Program-made: the position numbers and the translations under genes
Shown here: piece after piece, positions 24,407 to 33,939 of the stretch
Layout: every line of letters starts with the position of its first letter
Position numbering within the stretch: the stretch's first letter is position 1
The notes under the pieces: model-generated
Databases searched by the model: none
Seen by the model: the letters and a program-made list of their open reading frames with translations, nothing else
Told to the model about the DNA's origin: nothing
Origin: an uncultured Flavobacteriaceae bacterium
GTDB taxonomy: Bacteria; Bacteroidota; Bacteroidia; Flavobacteriales; Flavobacteriaceae
Direction: 5' to 3'
DNA: 64,000 nucleotides
Assembly: GCA_947504035.1 (NCBI GenBank)
Contig: CANNGA010000013.1
Span: 1-64,000, forward strand

Positions 24407-24886
24407 ATGATTCAAAATATACACCCGATACTTAATGCGTTGGAAGATACTCCAAGGTTATTAAAAGAGCTTCTTTCTGAAATAGATCCAGAGCTTTACA
24501 AATTAGAGTTGGTAAAAGGAAAATGGTCTATACATGAAAATGCGACTCATATTGCTGTAACAGATCGTTACGGATTTCAAAACCGTTTGAATGCTTTTAA
24601 AACTCAGGAGCAGCCTATAATAAAACCACTATCAGGGGATAATTTTGAAAAAGACTTTTTTTTAAAATTAGATTTAAACAGGACCGTAGATGCATTTTAT
24701 AATATGAGACAGCAAACCATTGCATTAGCAAGAGCGTTTAATGAGAACGATTGGCATAAATTAGCCGTTCATCCAGAATATAAAACGTATACGCCTTATA
24801 TTATGCTTCGTCATTTATTAATGCATGACCATTCACACCTTTATAAAATAGAAGATATGGGGTTTGGAATAGGACATGTAAAATAA
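24407..24886 (+). CDS. DinB_2-like four-helix protein
   Basis: The 159-residue protein has the DinB_2 layout. The metal-ligand positions are His52 region (WSIHENATHIAVTDRY) and RHLLMHDHSHLYKIEDMG near the C-terminus, with three or more His. The middle YNMRQQTIALAR helix and WHKLAVHPEY are also family-typical. These proteins are metal-binding four-helix bundles, many of them thiol-dependent transferases, but the reaction here is unknown. It is convergent with the small membrane protein at 24894, with a gap of seven bases. Confidence 0.82.
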   Translation: MIQNIHPILNALEDTPRLLKELLSEIDPELYKLELVKGKWSIHENATHIAVTDRYGFQNRLNAFKTQEQPIIKPLSGDNFEKDFFLKLDLNRTVDAFYNMRQQTIALARAFNENDWHKLAVHPEYKTYTPYIMLRHLLMHDHSHLYKIEDMGFGIGHVK

Positions 24887-24893
24887 GAAAACG

Positions 24894-25124
24894 TTAGTCT
24901 TCCTCTTCCGTTTCTTTTTTTCTCCAAATTATATAGCATATAGCGGCCCATACGATATTAACAACAAGTATACTGTAAAAGAACACGTCTCGACCAGAAT
25001 CGAAAGAATAGCCCGCAATACCTAAAATATAATACCCTGTTAGGAGAAACAATACTATTAAGCCAACGAAGTAAGCAATTTTCCCTTTTTTAGTTAAGTA
25101 TTTTAATAGTAATCGGTCTAACAT
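24894..25124 (-). CDS. 76-residue two-helix membrane protein
   Basis: Family not recognised. Two predicted membrane helices (about 15-37 and 48-66) are followed by a charged tail WRKKETEEED, which should be cytosolic. It starts with ATG at 25124 and ends seven bases from the convergent DinB-like gene. Hydrophobic pattern and positive-inside rule look natural, so I take it as a real gene. Function unknown. Confidence 0.6.
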   Translation of the reverse strand: MLDRLLLKYLTKKGKIAYFVGLIVLFLLTGYYILGIAGYSFDSGRDVFFYSILVVNIVWAAICYIIWRKKETEEED

Positions 25125-25281
25125 GATAATTTGTTTTTATGTGAGGTGAGGCTAATCTACAGTAAATAAATTGGAAATGAAATAATTTGAATTACAGAAT
25201 TTCGAACATGTTTGTCGCTTCCAATTTAAATCTTAGAATGAGAAAGGTAAGCGATTTATACTAAGATGATTTGTTAGGCTT

Positions 25282-26214
25282 CTACAGAAAAGGAAATAAA
25301 TGGTCTTGAGATAAGGTATACTTTTCAAATTGCGATTGTCTAAATTGTTCAGGTGTTTGTTGAGTTGCTTTTTTAAATAATCGTATAAAATAGGAACTGT
25401 CGTTGTAATTTAATGTTTCAGAAATAGAGGCGATAGACAGATCCGAATGTATGATTAAGCGTTTGGCTTCGAGCATTATCCGGTCGATTAAAATTTCAGA
25501 AGGCTTTTTTCCAACTGTTTTTTTACATAGGTAACTGAGTTGTCTTACCGTAATGTGCATTTTTTCAGAATAGCATGATAAAGGCCTATGCAATTTAAAA
25601 TATTTGTCAACCAAAGCTTCATAGCGGTTAAGTAATATAAGATCATGGCCAAATTTAGGTGCATTTTCGTTTTGTTTAGGGTATAATCGTGTTAATTCAA
25701 TAAACATGGCGTTTAAAAAAATACGAATCATTTCTTCATAATTCAGCCCTCTGTTTTTATATTCTTTTAGAATAAGCTGGTATTTAGAAATGAGATCCTC
25801 TTGTTCTAAAGCATTTAATTTAAAATATGGGGAGCTAAAAGTCGAATTGAAAAAGGGAAATCGGGTCAGCTTTTCGGTATCGAAATCATGTAAAAAGAAG
25901 GCTTTCGTGAAACATAAAATATAGCCATCTACATCTTTAGAAACATGCCATTGGTGTATTTGTCCTGGAGAGACAATAAACATAGCTCCAGGAAAAACAG
26001 TATATTCTAAAAAATCTATGGTATGCGTGCCAGAACCTTCGGTGATTAATAAGATGAGGTAGAAATTATGACCGTGAGGTTTTTCAATAAATGTGTTTTC
26101 ACTCACATGGTCGCTAAACTTCCTAATGTAAAAATTAGTCTCAAATTTCATACAGTTATTGTAGTCTTCAAAATTTGAGATGTCAAAAACAGGAAGTGCG
26201 TTTGTTTTACTCAT
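25282..26214 (-). CDS. AraC-family regulator
   Basis: The 310-residue protein has an N-terminal cupin-like sensor half (about 30-130, with HGHNFYLILLITEGSGTHTI shown only as HGHNFYLILL and FPGAMFIVSPGQIHQWH). The C-terminal double helix-turn-helix (about 205-300) contains MHITVRQLSYLCKKTVGKKP and SIASISETLNYNDSSYFIRL. It is divergent from the Nit1C cluster across a 359-base gap, so it is the likely regulator of that cluster. The ligand, perhaps a nitrile or nitrogen signal, is unknown. Confidence 0.9.
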   Translation of the reverse strand: MSKTNALPVFDISNFEDYNNCMKFETNFYIRKFSDHVSENTFIEKPHGHNFYLILLITEGSGTHTIDFLEYTVFPGAMFIVSPGQIHQWHVSKDVDGYILCFTKAFFLHDFDTEKLTRFPFFNSTFSSPYFKLNALEQEDLISKYQLILKEYKNRGLNYEEMIRIFLNAMFIELTRLYPKQNENAPKFGHDLILLNRYEALVDKYFKLHRPLSCYSEKMHITVRQLSYLCKKTVGKKPSEILIDRIMLEAKRLIIHSDLSIASISETLNYNDSSYFIRLFKKATQQTPEQFRQSQFEKYTLSQDHLFPFL

Positions 26215-26573
26215 AGCATACCTAAACTAGTTATTTTGTACTTAATATGGTCGTAATACAAGTGGGTTTCTTAGAATAAAAACTATTTTTTAATAATACT
26301 TAGTTTTTGATGTGAAAAAATACGAAATACTTATTTTTTTTGAGGTTTTTTCTTGTAAATTATCAGAATTAACGTATTGATAAATATGTAGTGTTTTTGT
26401 GTTTTTGTTGCTTTAAAATGAAAAAGTTGTTTGTTTTTAATGAGTGTTCTTTAATGTATTGTGTTTTTTGATGCATAAAGTTTAATTTGTGCAGTGTTTT
26501 GTAGTTTTTGTCCTGTAGTTAATATCTCTAAGTATTTTAAGTTTGTAGTGATAACTTAAAAATAATAAAAATT
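26215..26573. promoter_or_regulatory. Divergent control region of araC-type gene and Nit1C cluster
   Basis: A very T-rich stretch of 359 bases. No -7 element could be fixed with confidence; TGTAGTTTTTG near 26500 is the nearest candidate for the plus strand. Binding sites of the AraC protein should lie here. Confidence 0.35.
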
Positions 26574-27056
26574 ATGCCAAAAGTAGAAGCACCAATGCAC
26601 AAGGATGGAGACTTTTTTGTAGACTACGAAGACAAAGTATTCCCAGATGTAAAAGCTAAGCCCGGAGAAAAAGCACTTGTAACATTTCACACTGTAGCGT
26701 TTGAAGGCTCTATAGGATTAGTAAATATTTTAACAGCAACACGATTGCAACGTAAAGGATTTGAAACTTCTATTTTATTATATGGCCCAGGGGTTACTTT
26801 GGGGATACAACGCGGATTTCCAACATTAGGTAGCGAAGCATTTCCTGGACATTTAAATTATGCGGCACGTCTAAAGAAATTTATGGACGAAGGTGGTAAA
26901 ATCTATGCTTGTCGTTTCGCATTACAAGCGCTTTATGGTCATGGTGAACCTTCTTTATTGCCAGGGATCACACCTATTAGTCCTTTAGATGTTATGGACA
27001 TACAATTGGTACACCGTAATGAAAATGCATTTGTAGTTCATACTTGGACGATGTAA
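26574..27056 (+). CDS. MSMEG_0572 / Sll0783-type nitrogen-starvation protein (Nit1C cluster)
   Basis: The 160-residue protein has the conserved core of the first gene of Nit1C clusters: [20 protein letters not shown], then [16 protein letters not shown] and [17 protein letters not shown]. The family resembles DsrE/F-like folds. Its biochemical role is unknown, but it is strongly induced by nitrogen starvation in cyanobacteria (as Sll0783). It starts the operon; the nitrilase follows 12 bases later. The whole cluster has been linked to cyanide or nitrile assimilation in other bacteria. Confidence 0.9.
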   Translation: MPKVEAPMHKDGDFFVDYEDKVFPDVKAKPGEKALVTFHTVAFEGSIGLVNILTATRLQRKGFETSILLYGPGVTLGIQRGFPTLGSEAFPGHLNYAARLKKFMDEGGKIYACRFALQALYGHGEPSLLPGITPISPLDVMDIQLVHRNENAFVVHTWTM

Positions 27057-27068
27057 ACCCGAAATGCT

Positions 27069-28052
27069 ATGATGTTTAAAAAGCCCATTGTAAGAGCAGC
27101 TGCCGTGCAGATTGCGCCAGTCTTAGAAAGTAAATCTGGAACCTTAGCAAAAGTTGCCGACGCTATAATAGCCGCGCATAAAAATAAGGCAGACATCATA
27201 GTTTTTCCTGAAACTTTGGTACCTAATTATCCTTATTTTTCCTTTATAAAACCAGCAGTGTCTTTTAAAAAAGAGCATTTAATGTTATACAACGAAGCTG
27301 TTGTGGTGCCTAGTGAAGACACAGACTTTATAGGTGGTTTAGCTAAAGAACATCACATTGTTGTTGTATTAGGCGTAAACGAGCGCGATGGCGGTACATT
27401 GTACAACACGCAGCTCGTTTTTGATACCACTGGCGAACTGGTTTTGAAACGACGAAAAATAACCCCAACTTACCACGAGCGTATGATTTGGGGACAGGGT
27501 GATGGTAGCGGCTTAAAAGCTGTAGATACCAGCATTGGTAGAATTGGAGCCTTAGCGTGTTGGGAGCATTACAATCCCTTAGCGCGCTTTGCACTTATGG
27601 CTGACCGTGAAGAGATTCATTGCAGTCAGTTTCCAGGCTCTATGGTTGGGCAAATTTTTGCCGATCAAATGGAGGTCACCATGAGGCACCATGCCTTAGA
27701 ATCGGGATGTTTTGTCATTAATGCCACAGGGTATTTACATCCAGAACAGGTACAAGCCATTACTGCCGATCCTGCGTTGCAACCTGTGTTAGATAAAGGC
27801 TGCTTTACGGCTATTATTTCACCAGAAGGTGTTATTATTTCAGAGGTTTTAACCGAAGGAGAAGGTATTGTTTATGCCGATTTAGAAATGGCTTTAATTG
27901 CAAAACGAAAGCGCATGATGGATGCTGTTGGACATTATTCACGTCCAGAACTCTTGTCTTTAACCATAGACAAACAACCAAAACACCTGGTACATGCACG
28001 CCCTAATTTAAATGATATAGTTTATGAAGACAACGTTAACACCAGAGCTTAA
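27069..28052 (+). CDS. Nit6803-type nitrilase (Nit1C cluster)
   Basis: The 327-residue carbon-nitrogen hydrolase has the complete catalytic set: Glu48 in [12 protein letters not shown], Lys130 in [12 protein letters not shown] and Cys164 in [11 protein letters not shown]. It hydrolyses nitriles to carboxylic acids and ammonia through a thioimidate on the Cys. The TYHER and WGQGDG segments fit nitrilases, not amidases. It is the second gene of the cluster. The 3' end overlaps the radical SAM gene by 29 bases if that gene starts at 28024. The physiological nitrile is not known. Confidence 0.93.
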   Translation: MMFKKPIVRAAAVQIAPVLESKSGTLAKVADAIIAAHKNKADIIVFPETLVPNYPYFSFIKPAVSFKKEHLMLYNEAVVVPSEDTDFIGGLAKEHHIVVVLGVNERDGGTLYNTQLVFDTTGELVLKRRKITPTYHERMIWGQGDGSGLKAVDTSIGRIGALACWEHYNPLARFALMADREEIHCSQFPGSMVGQIFADQMEVTMRHHALESGCFVINATGYLHPEQVQAITADPALQPVLDKGCFTAIISPEGVIISEVLTEGEGIVYADLEMALIAKRKRMMDAVGHYSRPELLSLTIDKQPKHLVHARPNLNDIVYEDNVNTRA

Positions 28053-29142
28053 TGCCCGTTTACTTAATGATATCCAAACCTTAGGGATTCGTTTGGAGGT
28101 GTTGGACGATCTTACCGTGAGACAGGGAGGGGCAGGACCTACAGATCATAAAGCCATTACGATAAGTAACAGTACGCTTATGATTCCTGTATTTAGCCAT
28201 GCTGCTAAAGTATCTCCGTTTTCAGCGGCTAAACCCACTAAAATGGGGTATACCACACTAAAGAAAAATGGAGAACCTGTGACCACAATTCGTTTTGTAG
28301 GAGAACCTGAATTTTACAAATACCATACATCAGACGGGATTCCTTTTTGGAAAATAGCACGATTGCACAGTAAGGAAGTACTGGCCACAACAGTATTACA
28401 AAACTGTATCCGTTATAAAGATAAAGAGATGTCTTGTCAATTTTGTGCCATCGGTGAATCTTTAAAATACGATACGACCATTGCATATAAGAAACCCCAT
28501 CATCTGGCTGAGGTCGCAGCACGCGCAGTGGCTTTAGACGGTGTTAAGCAGTTTGTCATGACAACAGGAACACCAGCAAGTGCAGACCGCGGGGCTAAAA
28601 TATTATTTGAAAGTGTGGCCGCTGTAGCCAAAAAAGTAGCGATACCTATACAAATACAATGCGAGCCTCCCGATGATTTTAAGTGGTTTACAAAATTAAA
28701 AGCAGCAGGCGCAAGTTCTATAGGAATGCATTTAGAAGCAGTAACCGATAGCGTACGTCATAGCATTATGCCAGGAAAGGCAGAGGTCTCTTTAGCCTTT
28801 TATTTTAAGGCATTTAAAGCTGCAGTAAAGGTGTTCGGCAAAGGCAATGTTAGCACCTATATTTTGGCAGGTTTGGGAGATACACAACAAGAAATTCTTG
28901 AGATTTCAAAACAATTAATAGCCCTTGGTGTATATCCCTTTGTGGTGCCTTTTGTGCCTGTTCGTAATACGCCGTTGGCACATCACGATGCCCCAGATAA
29001 AGCCTTTATGCATGGTATTTTAGACCCTTTAGGAAAAGCTTTAGTAGATGCTAAAATGACTTCCGATACCTTAGAATCAGGCTGTGCTAAGTGTGGCGCC
29101 TGTTCTACGTTGTCTAATTTCGAGAAAAAACATGCCGTATGA
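28024..29142 (+). CDS. MSMEG_0568-type radical SAM protein (Nit1C cluster)
   Basis: The 372-residue protein has the iron-sulfur ligands Cys128, Cys138 and Cys141 ([19 protein letters not shown]), a CX9CX2C spacing unlike the usual CX3CX2C but characteristic of this family. A second Cys group, CAKCGACS, near the C-terminus may hold another cluster. It would use S-adenosylmethionine to start a radical reaction on an unknown substrate made or used by the Nit1C pathway. The start at 28024 lies within the end of the nitrilase gene. Its stop overlaps the acetyltransferase start. Confidence 0.92.
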   Translation: MKTTLTPELNARLLNDIQTLGIRLEVLDDLTVRQGGAGPTDHKAITISNSTLMIPVFSHAAKVSPFSAAKPTKMGYTTLKKNGEPVTTIRFVGEPEFYKYHTSDGIPFWKIARLHSKEVLATTVLQNCIRYKDKEMSCQFCAIGESLKYDTTIAYKKPHHLAEVAARAVALDGVKQFVMTTGTPASADRGAKILFESVAAVAKKVAIPIQIQCEPPDDFKWFTKLKAAGASSIGMHLEAVTDSVRHSIMPGKAEVSLAFYFKAFKAAVKVFGKGNVSTYILAGLGDTQQEILEISKQLIALGVYPFVVPFVPVRNTPLAHHDAPDKAFMHGILDPLGKALVDAKMTSDTLESGCAKCGACSTLSNFEKKHAV

Positions 29143-29759
29143 TGTATTTTCAAACTAAAAAAAAAGAGAGAGGACAAGGATTTATTGCGATTAATGTGCC
29201 GCGGTATCCCGCAGAATTAGAAGCCTATTACAACATACGAAAATCTATTTTTTGTGAAGAACAGCAACTGTTTAAAACGTCTGATTACGATGAAAAAGAC
29301 GCTCATGCCATCCCTATAATAGCGGTGAATCATTATTGCGGTTCTCCCGATGATATTGTTGGCGTTGTACGTATATATGAAGCCTGTAATCGGGAATGGT
29401 TTGGAGGGCGCTTGGGGGTCGTTAAAGCCTACCGCACGTTTTCAAAATATATCTGTCCGAACTTATTTAAAGACCATCAAGTCTCTTCGTTATATAAGAT
29501 GTCTATTGCCGCAGGACTTATTTACAGAGCAGTGTCTTTGGCAAATTATATAGGTTGCGATAAATTTTCTGCATATGTACAAGTGCAAAATGTAAAGTTA
29601 TTTGAACGTTTACATTGGAGTGTTGTTGCAACCACTACGCTTAATGGCGTGCCTCATATGCTAATGGAAGCCGATTTAGATGCATATCCTGCAACGCCAA
29701 TTTATGACGGTTTAGGTACAGATGCTATAGGCGTACTAAGCGATCTTAACGTAGCTTAG
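29139..29759 (+). CDS. MSMEG_0567 / Sll0786-type N-acyltransferase (Nit1C cluster)
   Basis: The 206-residue GNAT-fold protein has IRKSIFCEEQQLF at its start, the acetyl-CoA-site strand DIVGVVRIYEA, and YKMSIAAGLIYRAVSLAN followed by VKLFERLHW, in the order of the GNAT fold. It presumably adds an acyl group to an amine in the pathway. The start overlaps the preceding stop (ATGATG). An alternative start three bases later is equally good. Confidence 0.9.
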   Translation: MMYFQTKKKERGQGFIAINVPRYPAELEAYYNIRKSIFCEEQQLFKTSDYDEKDAHAIPIIAVNHYCGSPDDIVGVVRIYEACNREWFGGRLGVVKAYRTFSKYICPNLFKDHQVSSLYKMSIAAGLIYRAVSLANYIGCDKFSAYVQVQNVKLFERLHWSVVATTTLNGVPHMLMEADLDAYPATPIYDGLGTDAIGVLSDLNVA

Positions 29760-29762
29760 TTT

Positions 29763-30728
29763 ATGACGACAGCAGTAACAGATATCATTAAAGTACTTGA
29801 AGGTCTCAGGCAGCATCCCGATATTATAGACAAGCGTTCTATTTCTCGTACGCATGAACATTTAGGGGATAGTGTGACGAGCAGTGTTTATTTTTCAGAA
29901 ACGGCACATCGTATTTTATTAGGCGATGATACTGCTGCAATTTTACAAGCCGATGGCAGTCATTTACTCTTAGCGGCAGAAGGGATTGTGTCTCATTTTT
30001 TAGAAAAAGACCCTTGGTTTGCGGGATATTCTGCGGTGATGGTTAATATAAGTGATATTTGTGCCATGGGCGGTTTGCCTATGGCAGTTACAGATACGCT
30101 TTTTGCAGAAGATCAAAACGATACAGCACGCATCTGGGAAGGCATGCTAGCAGCTTCAAAAGCTTATGGCGTGCCTATTGTTGGAGGGCACACCTGTTAC
30201 CGTTCTAAACCTAAGGGCTTAAGTGTCTCTGTACTGGGGAAAGCTACCGATAAACTTTTAACTAGTTTTGAGGCCAAACCGGGTGATGCTTTACTTCTAG
30301 CATTAGATTTAAAAGGCGCTTATTACAAATCGTATCCGTTTTGGAATGCGAGTACCACAGCAACACCAGAGTATTTACAACGTATTGTAAAACTGCCGTA
30401 TCAGATTGCAAATAAAAAATGGTGTTCAGTGGCTAAAGATGTTAGCATGGGAGGTATTATAGGTACAATTTGTATGCTATTACAAACGTCGAAAGTAGGT
30501 GCTGAGGTCGTTTTAGAAACCATTACAAAACCAACAGGGGTAGCATGGGAAAAATGGCTGTCTAGTTTTCCCAGTTACGGTTACATTTTGGCTTGTCCGC
30601 CCCAACATATTGCCCAAATACAAGCTTTATTTTCCGAAGCAGCGATTAATTGCGATCACATAGGCCGTATTACTCCACATACAAGCGAGTTGTGGATAGA
30701 ATATCAAGATACAAAACTAAAATTTTAA
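29763..30728 (+). CDS. Sll0787-type AIR-synthase-like protein (Nit1C cluster)
   Basis: The 321-residue protein belongs to the PurM/ThiL/SelD-like ATP-binding family. It has LGDDTAAIL, the metal-binding MVNISDICAMGGLPMAV segment, and VGGHTCYR in the middle, then DVSMGGIIGTICML. Members bind ATP and Mg and usually phosphorylate or activate a carboxylate or amide. It is three bases downstream of the acyltransferase gene. The substrate is unknown. Confidence 0.9.
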   Translation: MTTAVTDIIKVLEGLRQHPDIIDKRSISRTHEHLGDSVTSSVYFSETAHRILLGDDTAAILQADGSHLLLAAEGIVSHFLEKDPWFAGYSAVMVNISDICAMGGLPMAVTDTLFAEDQNDTARIWEGMLAASKAYGVPIVGGHTCYRSKPKGLSVSVLGKATDKLLTSFEAKPGDALLLALDLKGAYYKSYPFWNASTTATPEYLQRIVKLPYQIANKKWCSVAKDVSMGGIIGTICMLLQTSKVGAEVVLETITKPTGVAWEKWLSSFPSYGYILACPPQHIAQIQALFSEAAINCDHIGRITPHTSELWIEYQDTKLKF

Positions 30729-30731
30729 ATT

Positions 30732-31010
30732 ATGCCAGTAACACATGTACATATTGAATGGCCAGATCAAGAAACCGATCAGGTGTATTCACCTTCCAGT
30801 ATTATAGAAGACTATTTTACCGTTGGAGCAACGCTTTGTATAGATGAATTTGCAAAAGCTTGTAATGAGAGTTTAAATGAAGCCAACGGGCGCGTTCGTC
30901 AAAAATTTGGGTTTGCTTGTACCTCTGCTCAAGCAGAGTTGCATCGCATTTCAGAAAAATGTAAAACATACGACGCCACAAAACGTGTAAAAATCATTGC
31001 AATACAATAA
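30732..31010 (+). CDS. MSMEG_0570-type nitrogen-starvation protein (Nit1C cluster)
   Basis: The 92-residue protein is the smallest member of the cluster. Visible conserved parts are VHIEWPDQETDQVYSPSSII near the start and the C-terminal CTSAQAELHRISEKC. It has no membrane segment. It lies three bases after the AIR-synthase-like gene and six bases before the oxidoreductase gene. Its biochemical role is unknown. Confidence 0.88.
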   Translation: MPVTHVHIEWPDQETDQVYSPSSIIEDYFTVGATLCIDEFAKACNESLNEANGRVRQKFGFACTSAQAELHRISEKCKTYDATKRVKIIAIQ

Positions 31011-31015
31011 AGGTT

Positions 31016-32296
31016 ATGAAACATTATGAAGTCATTATAGTAGGAGGCGGCCAAGCAGGACTTTCAGCAAGTTACTGTTTAAAAAAAGAAAACATACATC
31101 ACCTCATTTTAGATAAGGGCGACATTGGTGATTCGTGGAGCAAGCGCAGGTGGGACTCTTTTTGTTTGGTGACGCCTAATTGGCAATGCCGTTTGCCTGG
31201 ATTTCCTTATGATGGTGATGATCCTAAGGGATTTATGCTTAAAACGGAAATTGTGGACTATGTGAAACGCTATGCCGCTTCTTTTAACCCGCCTATACGC
31301 ACCCAGGTAGATGTGCATCGTGTTTTTAAAAAAGAGGAAACGAGTCCTGTATTTAGTATAGAAACGTCTATTGGTGATTTTACGGCAGATAAGGTTATAA
31401 TAGCTACAGGAGCTTATCATATTCCCAATTGGCTTCCAATGTCTAAAGGGTTTGATACGACTATTAAACAGCTCCATTCTGTAACGTATAAAAATCCTGA
31501 GCAATTACCAGAAGGTCGTATTTTAGTGGTTGGATCGGGACAGTCTGGTGCACAGATTGCTGAAGATTTGCATCTTGCAGGTAGAAAAGTCGTTTTAAGT
31601 GTTGGTACGGCGCCTAGAGCTCCCAGAAGGTATCGAGGAAAAGATGCTGTTGAATGGTTAGAAGATATGGGGTATTACGACCAACCCATTACGTCACATC
31701 CAGATGCCGATGCTGCGCGACACAAAACCAATCATTACTTAACAGGTAGAGATGGGGGAAGGGATATTGATCTAAGAGCATTAGCCAAAGAAGGCATGGA
31801 ATTAAGAGGGCAGATTAAAAGTGTTGCTGATGGGACGATCTGTTTTAATAATGACCTTAAAGCTAATTTAGATGCTGCAGATGAGACTTATAATAGGATA
31901 CAACGGAATATAGATGCTTATATTACGGCTCATACTATTGAGGCTCCAGAAGAAGAGGCGTATAAAGCCGTTTGGGAGCCCACTATAGATAACGAACAGC
32001 CTATAGCGTATACGAAAGAAGGCATCACGGCTGTGATATGGTGTACTGGATTTAGAGTGAAATTCGATTGGATAGATTTTCCTGATGTTTTTGATGAAAG
32101 GGGCTATCCAACCTACCAAAGAGGTATAACCCAAGAAAAAGGGTTGTATTTTATTGGGTTGCCCTGGTTACATACTTGGGGTTCTGGGCGTTTTTCGCAT
32201 GTAGCTCAAGATGCCGAATACATCAGTCAACATATAAAAGACGATTTTGAAGAAAATGAAGTTATAGAAACATGTTTAAATAGAAAACCGCATTAA
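31016..32296 (+). CDS. MSMEG_0569-type flavin-dependent oxidoreductase (Nit1C cluster)
   Basis: The 426-residue protein has the FAD Rossmann motif [16 protein letters not shown] at residues 5-20 and a second dinucleotide motif [17 protein letters not shown] near 165 for NAD(P)H. The end contains TCHTWG-like [12 protein letters not shown]. It resembles flavin monooxygenases, so it probably oxygenates or oxidises an amine-type intermediate. It is the last of the seven standard cluster genes and is followed six bases later by the DUF1348 gene. Confidence 0.92.
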   Translation: MKHYEVIIVGGGQAGLSASYCLKKENIHHLILDKGDIGDSWSKRRWDSFCLVTPNWQCRLPGFPYDGDDPKGFMLKTEIVDYVKRYAASFNPPIRTQVDVHRVFKKEETSPVFSIETSIGDFTADKVIIATGAYHIPNWLPMSKGFDTTIKQLHSVTYKNPEQLPEGRILVVGSGQSGAQIAEDLHLAGRKVVLSVGTAPRAPRRYRGKDAVEWLEDMGYYDQPITSHPDADAARHKTNHYLTGRDGGRDIDLRALAKEGMELRGQIKSVADGTICFNNDLKANLDAADETYNRIQRNIDAYITAHTIEAPEEEAYKAVWEPTIDNEQPIAYTKEGITAVIWCTGFRVKFDWIDFPDVFDERGYPTYQRGITQEKGLYFIGLPWLHTWGSGRFSHVAQDAEYISQHIKDDFEENEVIETCLNRKPH

Positions 32297-32301
32297 ATAC
32301 A

Positions 32302-32721
32302 ATGAATATTATGGAACAAAAGCACCCATTACCACCTTTTACACTTGAAACAGCACAACAAAAAGTACAAATGGCAGAAGATGCTTGGAATGGTAAAGAT
32401 CCTGTAAAAGTCTCTAAGGCCTATAGTGTAGATACAGAATGGCGAAATAGAACGGCTTTTATAAATGGGCGTGAAGAGGTACAGGCCTTTTTAACAGAGA
32501 AATGGGAAAAGGAACAGGAGTATAAGTTAAAAAAAGAACTTTGGGGCTTTACCGACCATCGTATCGCCGTAAGGTTTGAATATGAATTTAAAGATGAAAC
32601 GGGCCAATGGTATAGAGCTTATGGGAATGAAAATTGGGAATTCGACGAAAACGGACTTATGAAAAAACGTTTTGCGAGCATAAATGATCTGCCCATAAAG
32701 GCTAGTGAACGTCGTTTGTAA
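32302..32721 (+). CDS. DUF1348 / NTF2-like protein
   Basis: The 139-residue protein matches DUF1348 by eye: [18 protein letters not shown], then [14 protein letters not shown] and [20 protein letters not shown]. The fold is a cone-shaped NTF2-like barrel with a pocket. It follows the oxidoreductase by six bases and is therefore an added eighth gene of the Nit1C operon. A role in handling a small reactive intermediate is possible. An ATG at 32302 is used; a second ATG at 32311 exists. Confidence 0.88.
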   Translation: MNIMEQKHPLPPFTLETAQQKVQMAEDAWNGKDPVKVSKAYSVDTEWRNRTAFINGREEVQAFLTEKWEKEQEYKLKKELWGFTDHRIAVRFEYEFKDETGQWYRAYGNENWEFDENGLMKKRFASINDLPIKASERRL

Positions 32722-33007
32722 TTGGCAAGTTATATTTAGATTTACAGGCGCATGTATACCGACAATTATCGGCATAATTTGCCGTTTATCCCTTGTTTTA
32801 TTTACGATAAATCACTTACAGTATTAATTGGTAATAACCTATGTGTTTTTAGGATTTTTTTTCGATAAAACACATAACTACTTACAGTGGTTTTAATTGT
32901 TTGTTTCATAATGTGTTATGATTTTTTTTGAAGTCAAATAGACGCTTCTATAGGCGTAAATTCATATATTTTAACATTTTGTGATATGGATATATCAGAA
33001 ATTTTAA
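32722..33007. other. Spacer between Nit1C operon and hcp, with hairpins
   Basis: Several inverted repeats are visible: CCGACAATTATCGG near 32759, and TATGTGTTTT near 32839 with AAAACACATA near 32868. The words CGATAAA...ACTTACAGT occur twice about 65 bases apart (near 32808 and 32863). One of these may end the Nit1C transcript, but none has a good T-run on the plus strand. Confidence 0.4.
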
Positions 33008-33015
33008 TAGATTTG
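33008..33015 (+). promoter_or_regulatory. -7 element of the hcp promoter
   Basis: TAGATTTG is an exact match to the Bacteroidota -7 consensus TAnnTTTG, placing the transcript start about 50 bases before the ATG. No clear -33 TTTG lies at the usual distance. A GATAT-GGAT-ATATC palindrome just upstream (about 32985) could be an operator. Confidence 0.45.
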
Positions 33016-33071
33016 CAGTGTGCAAGTCACATTTATTATAAATTTTTTATTATCATTTAAAACATTAAATT

Positions 33072-33458
33072 ATGTCATTTAAAGCAAAATTAAAAGTAGC
33101 AGGAAACGAGTACAACGTATTAAATTGTAACTACGGTTTAAGTCAAGAAACAGATGCTACAGGACGTCCTTCTTCTGTAACAAGAGGAGGTATGATTACA
33201 ATCGAAGTAGAGTCTACTTCTGATACAAGTTTATCAGATTGGATGTTCAATAACTTCGAAATGCGTTCAGGTTCTATCGTATTCTTAAAGAGAGATACAG
33301 AAGCTACATCTAAAGAATTAAACTTCTCTGATGCTTACGCAGTAAAATACGTTGAAAACTTTGACGCTACAGGTAAAAACCCAATGACTGAAAAAATTAC
33401 AATTTCAGCTCGTGAGATTTCTGTTGGAAACGGAGAGCACGTTAACGAGTGGGTATAA
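33072..33458 (+). CDS. tssD: Type VI secretion tube protein Hcp/TssD (Bacteroidota type)
   Basis: The 128-residue protein has the Bacteroidota TssD pattern: MSFKAKLKVAGNEYNVLNC, then QETDATGRPSSVTRGG, SDWMFNNFEMRSGSIVF and a beta-rich end. Hcp hexamers stack to form the inner tube of the T6SS and are expelled with effectors. No other T6SS gene is in the window, so this is an orphan copy. It is a single-gene unit with its own promoter-like element and a strong terminator (33484-33517). Its codon use looks optimised for high expression. It could carry or bind a specific effector encoded elsewhere. Confidence 0.92.
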   Translation: MSFKAKLKVAGNEYNVLNCNYGLSQETDATGRPSSVTRGGMITIEVESTSDTSLSDWMFNNFEMRSGSIVFLKRDTEATSKELNFSDAYAVKYVENFDATGKNPMTEKITISAREISVGNGEHVNEWV

Positions 33459-33483
33459 TTATAAACCTATTTTAAAATACTTA

Positions 33484-33517
33484 AAAGAGTTGCTTTATAT
33501 AAAGCACCTCTTTTTTT
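33484..33517 (+). terminator. Intrinsic terminator of hcp
   Basis: AAAGAG...TGCTTTATATAAAGCA...CTCTTT forms a long stem, followed by a T-run. The inner TGCTTTATATAAAGCA is a perfect palindrome. Confidence 0.8.
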
Positions 33518-33548
33518 GGTTTAAAACGAACGAAACGATTATTGAGGG

Positions 33549-33713
33549 ATGTACATTATAGGAGGTGTTGCACTTATACTGCTAATGTGTACATTTTACT
33601 TTAATACTAAGAGTTTTCAAGCGGGGAGAGGAATATGGCTTTATAAAGAGTGTCCCTTTTTTAAACGTAAAGTATTTTTAGAAATGATGGAGGGAGTAAT
33701 TAGTTGTTTTTAG
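33549..33713 (+). CDS. Possible 54-residue anchored peptide after hcp
   Basis: ATG 33549 preceded by GAGGG opens 54 codons ending in TAG. The product has an N-terminal hydrophobic span (IIGGVALILLMCTFYF) and a basic, Cys-containing tail (KECPFFKRKVF). Family unknown. It lies after the hcp terminator, so it is a separate unit. A link to T6SS is not supported beyond adjacency. Confidence 0.35.
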   Translation: MYIIGGVALILLMCTFYFNTKSFQAGRGIWLYKECPFFKRKVFLEMMEGVISCF

Positions 33714-33849
33714 AGATTAAAAACCGATTCTTGTAATAACACCTTGAAAAAGAATTGTTTTAAGAGGTATAGCGTACCTGAAATGGCTAGATTTCCACTA
33801 TAAGAAGGCCGGAAAAGTGTTATGTTATACATATTTATGGTAAAACTAA

Positions 33850-33879
33850 AAAGCCCTGTTATTTGCATAACAGAGCTTT
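33850..33879. terminator. Bidirectional terminator hairpin
   Basis: AAAGCCCTGTTAT and ATAACAGAGCTTT form a 13-base stem with one G-U type change and a four-base loop. On the minus strand it is followed by a T-run, so it ends the YceI-like gene; it may also end the 33549 unit. Confidence 0.75.
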
Positions 33880-33939
33880 TGAATGATAATAGAAAGAAGG
33901 TTTAATACAAACATCAATCCTTCTTCATGGTTATCGTTT

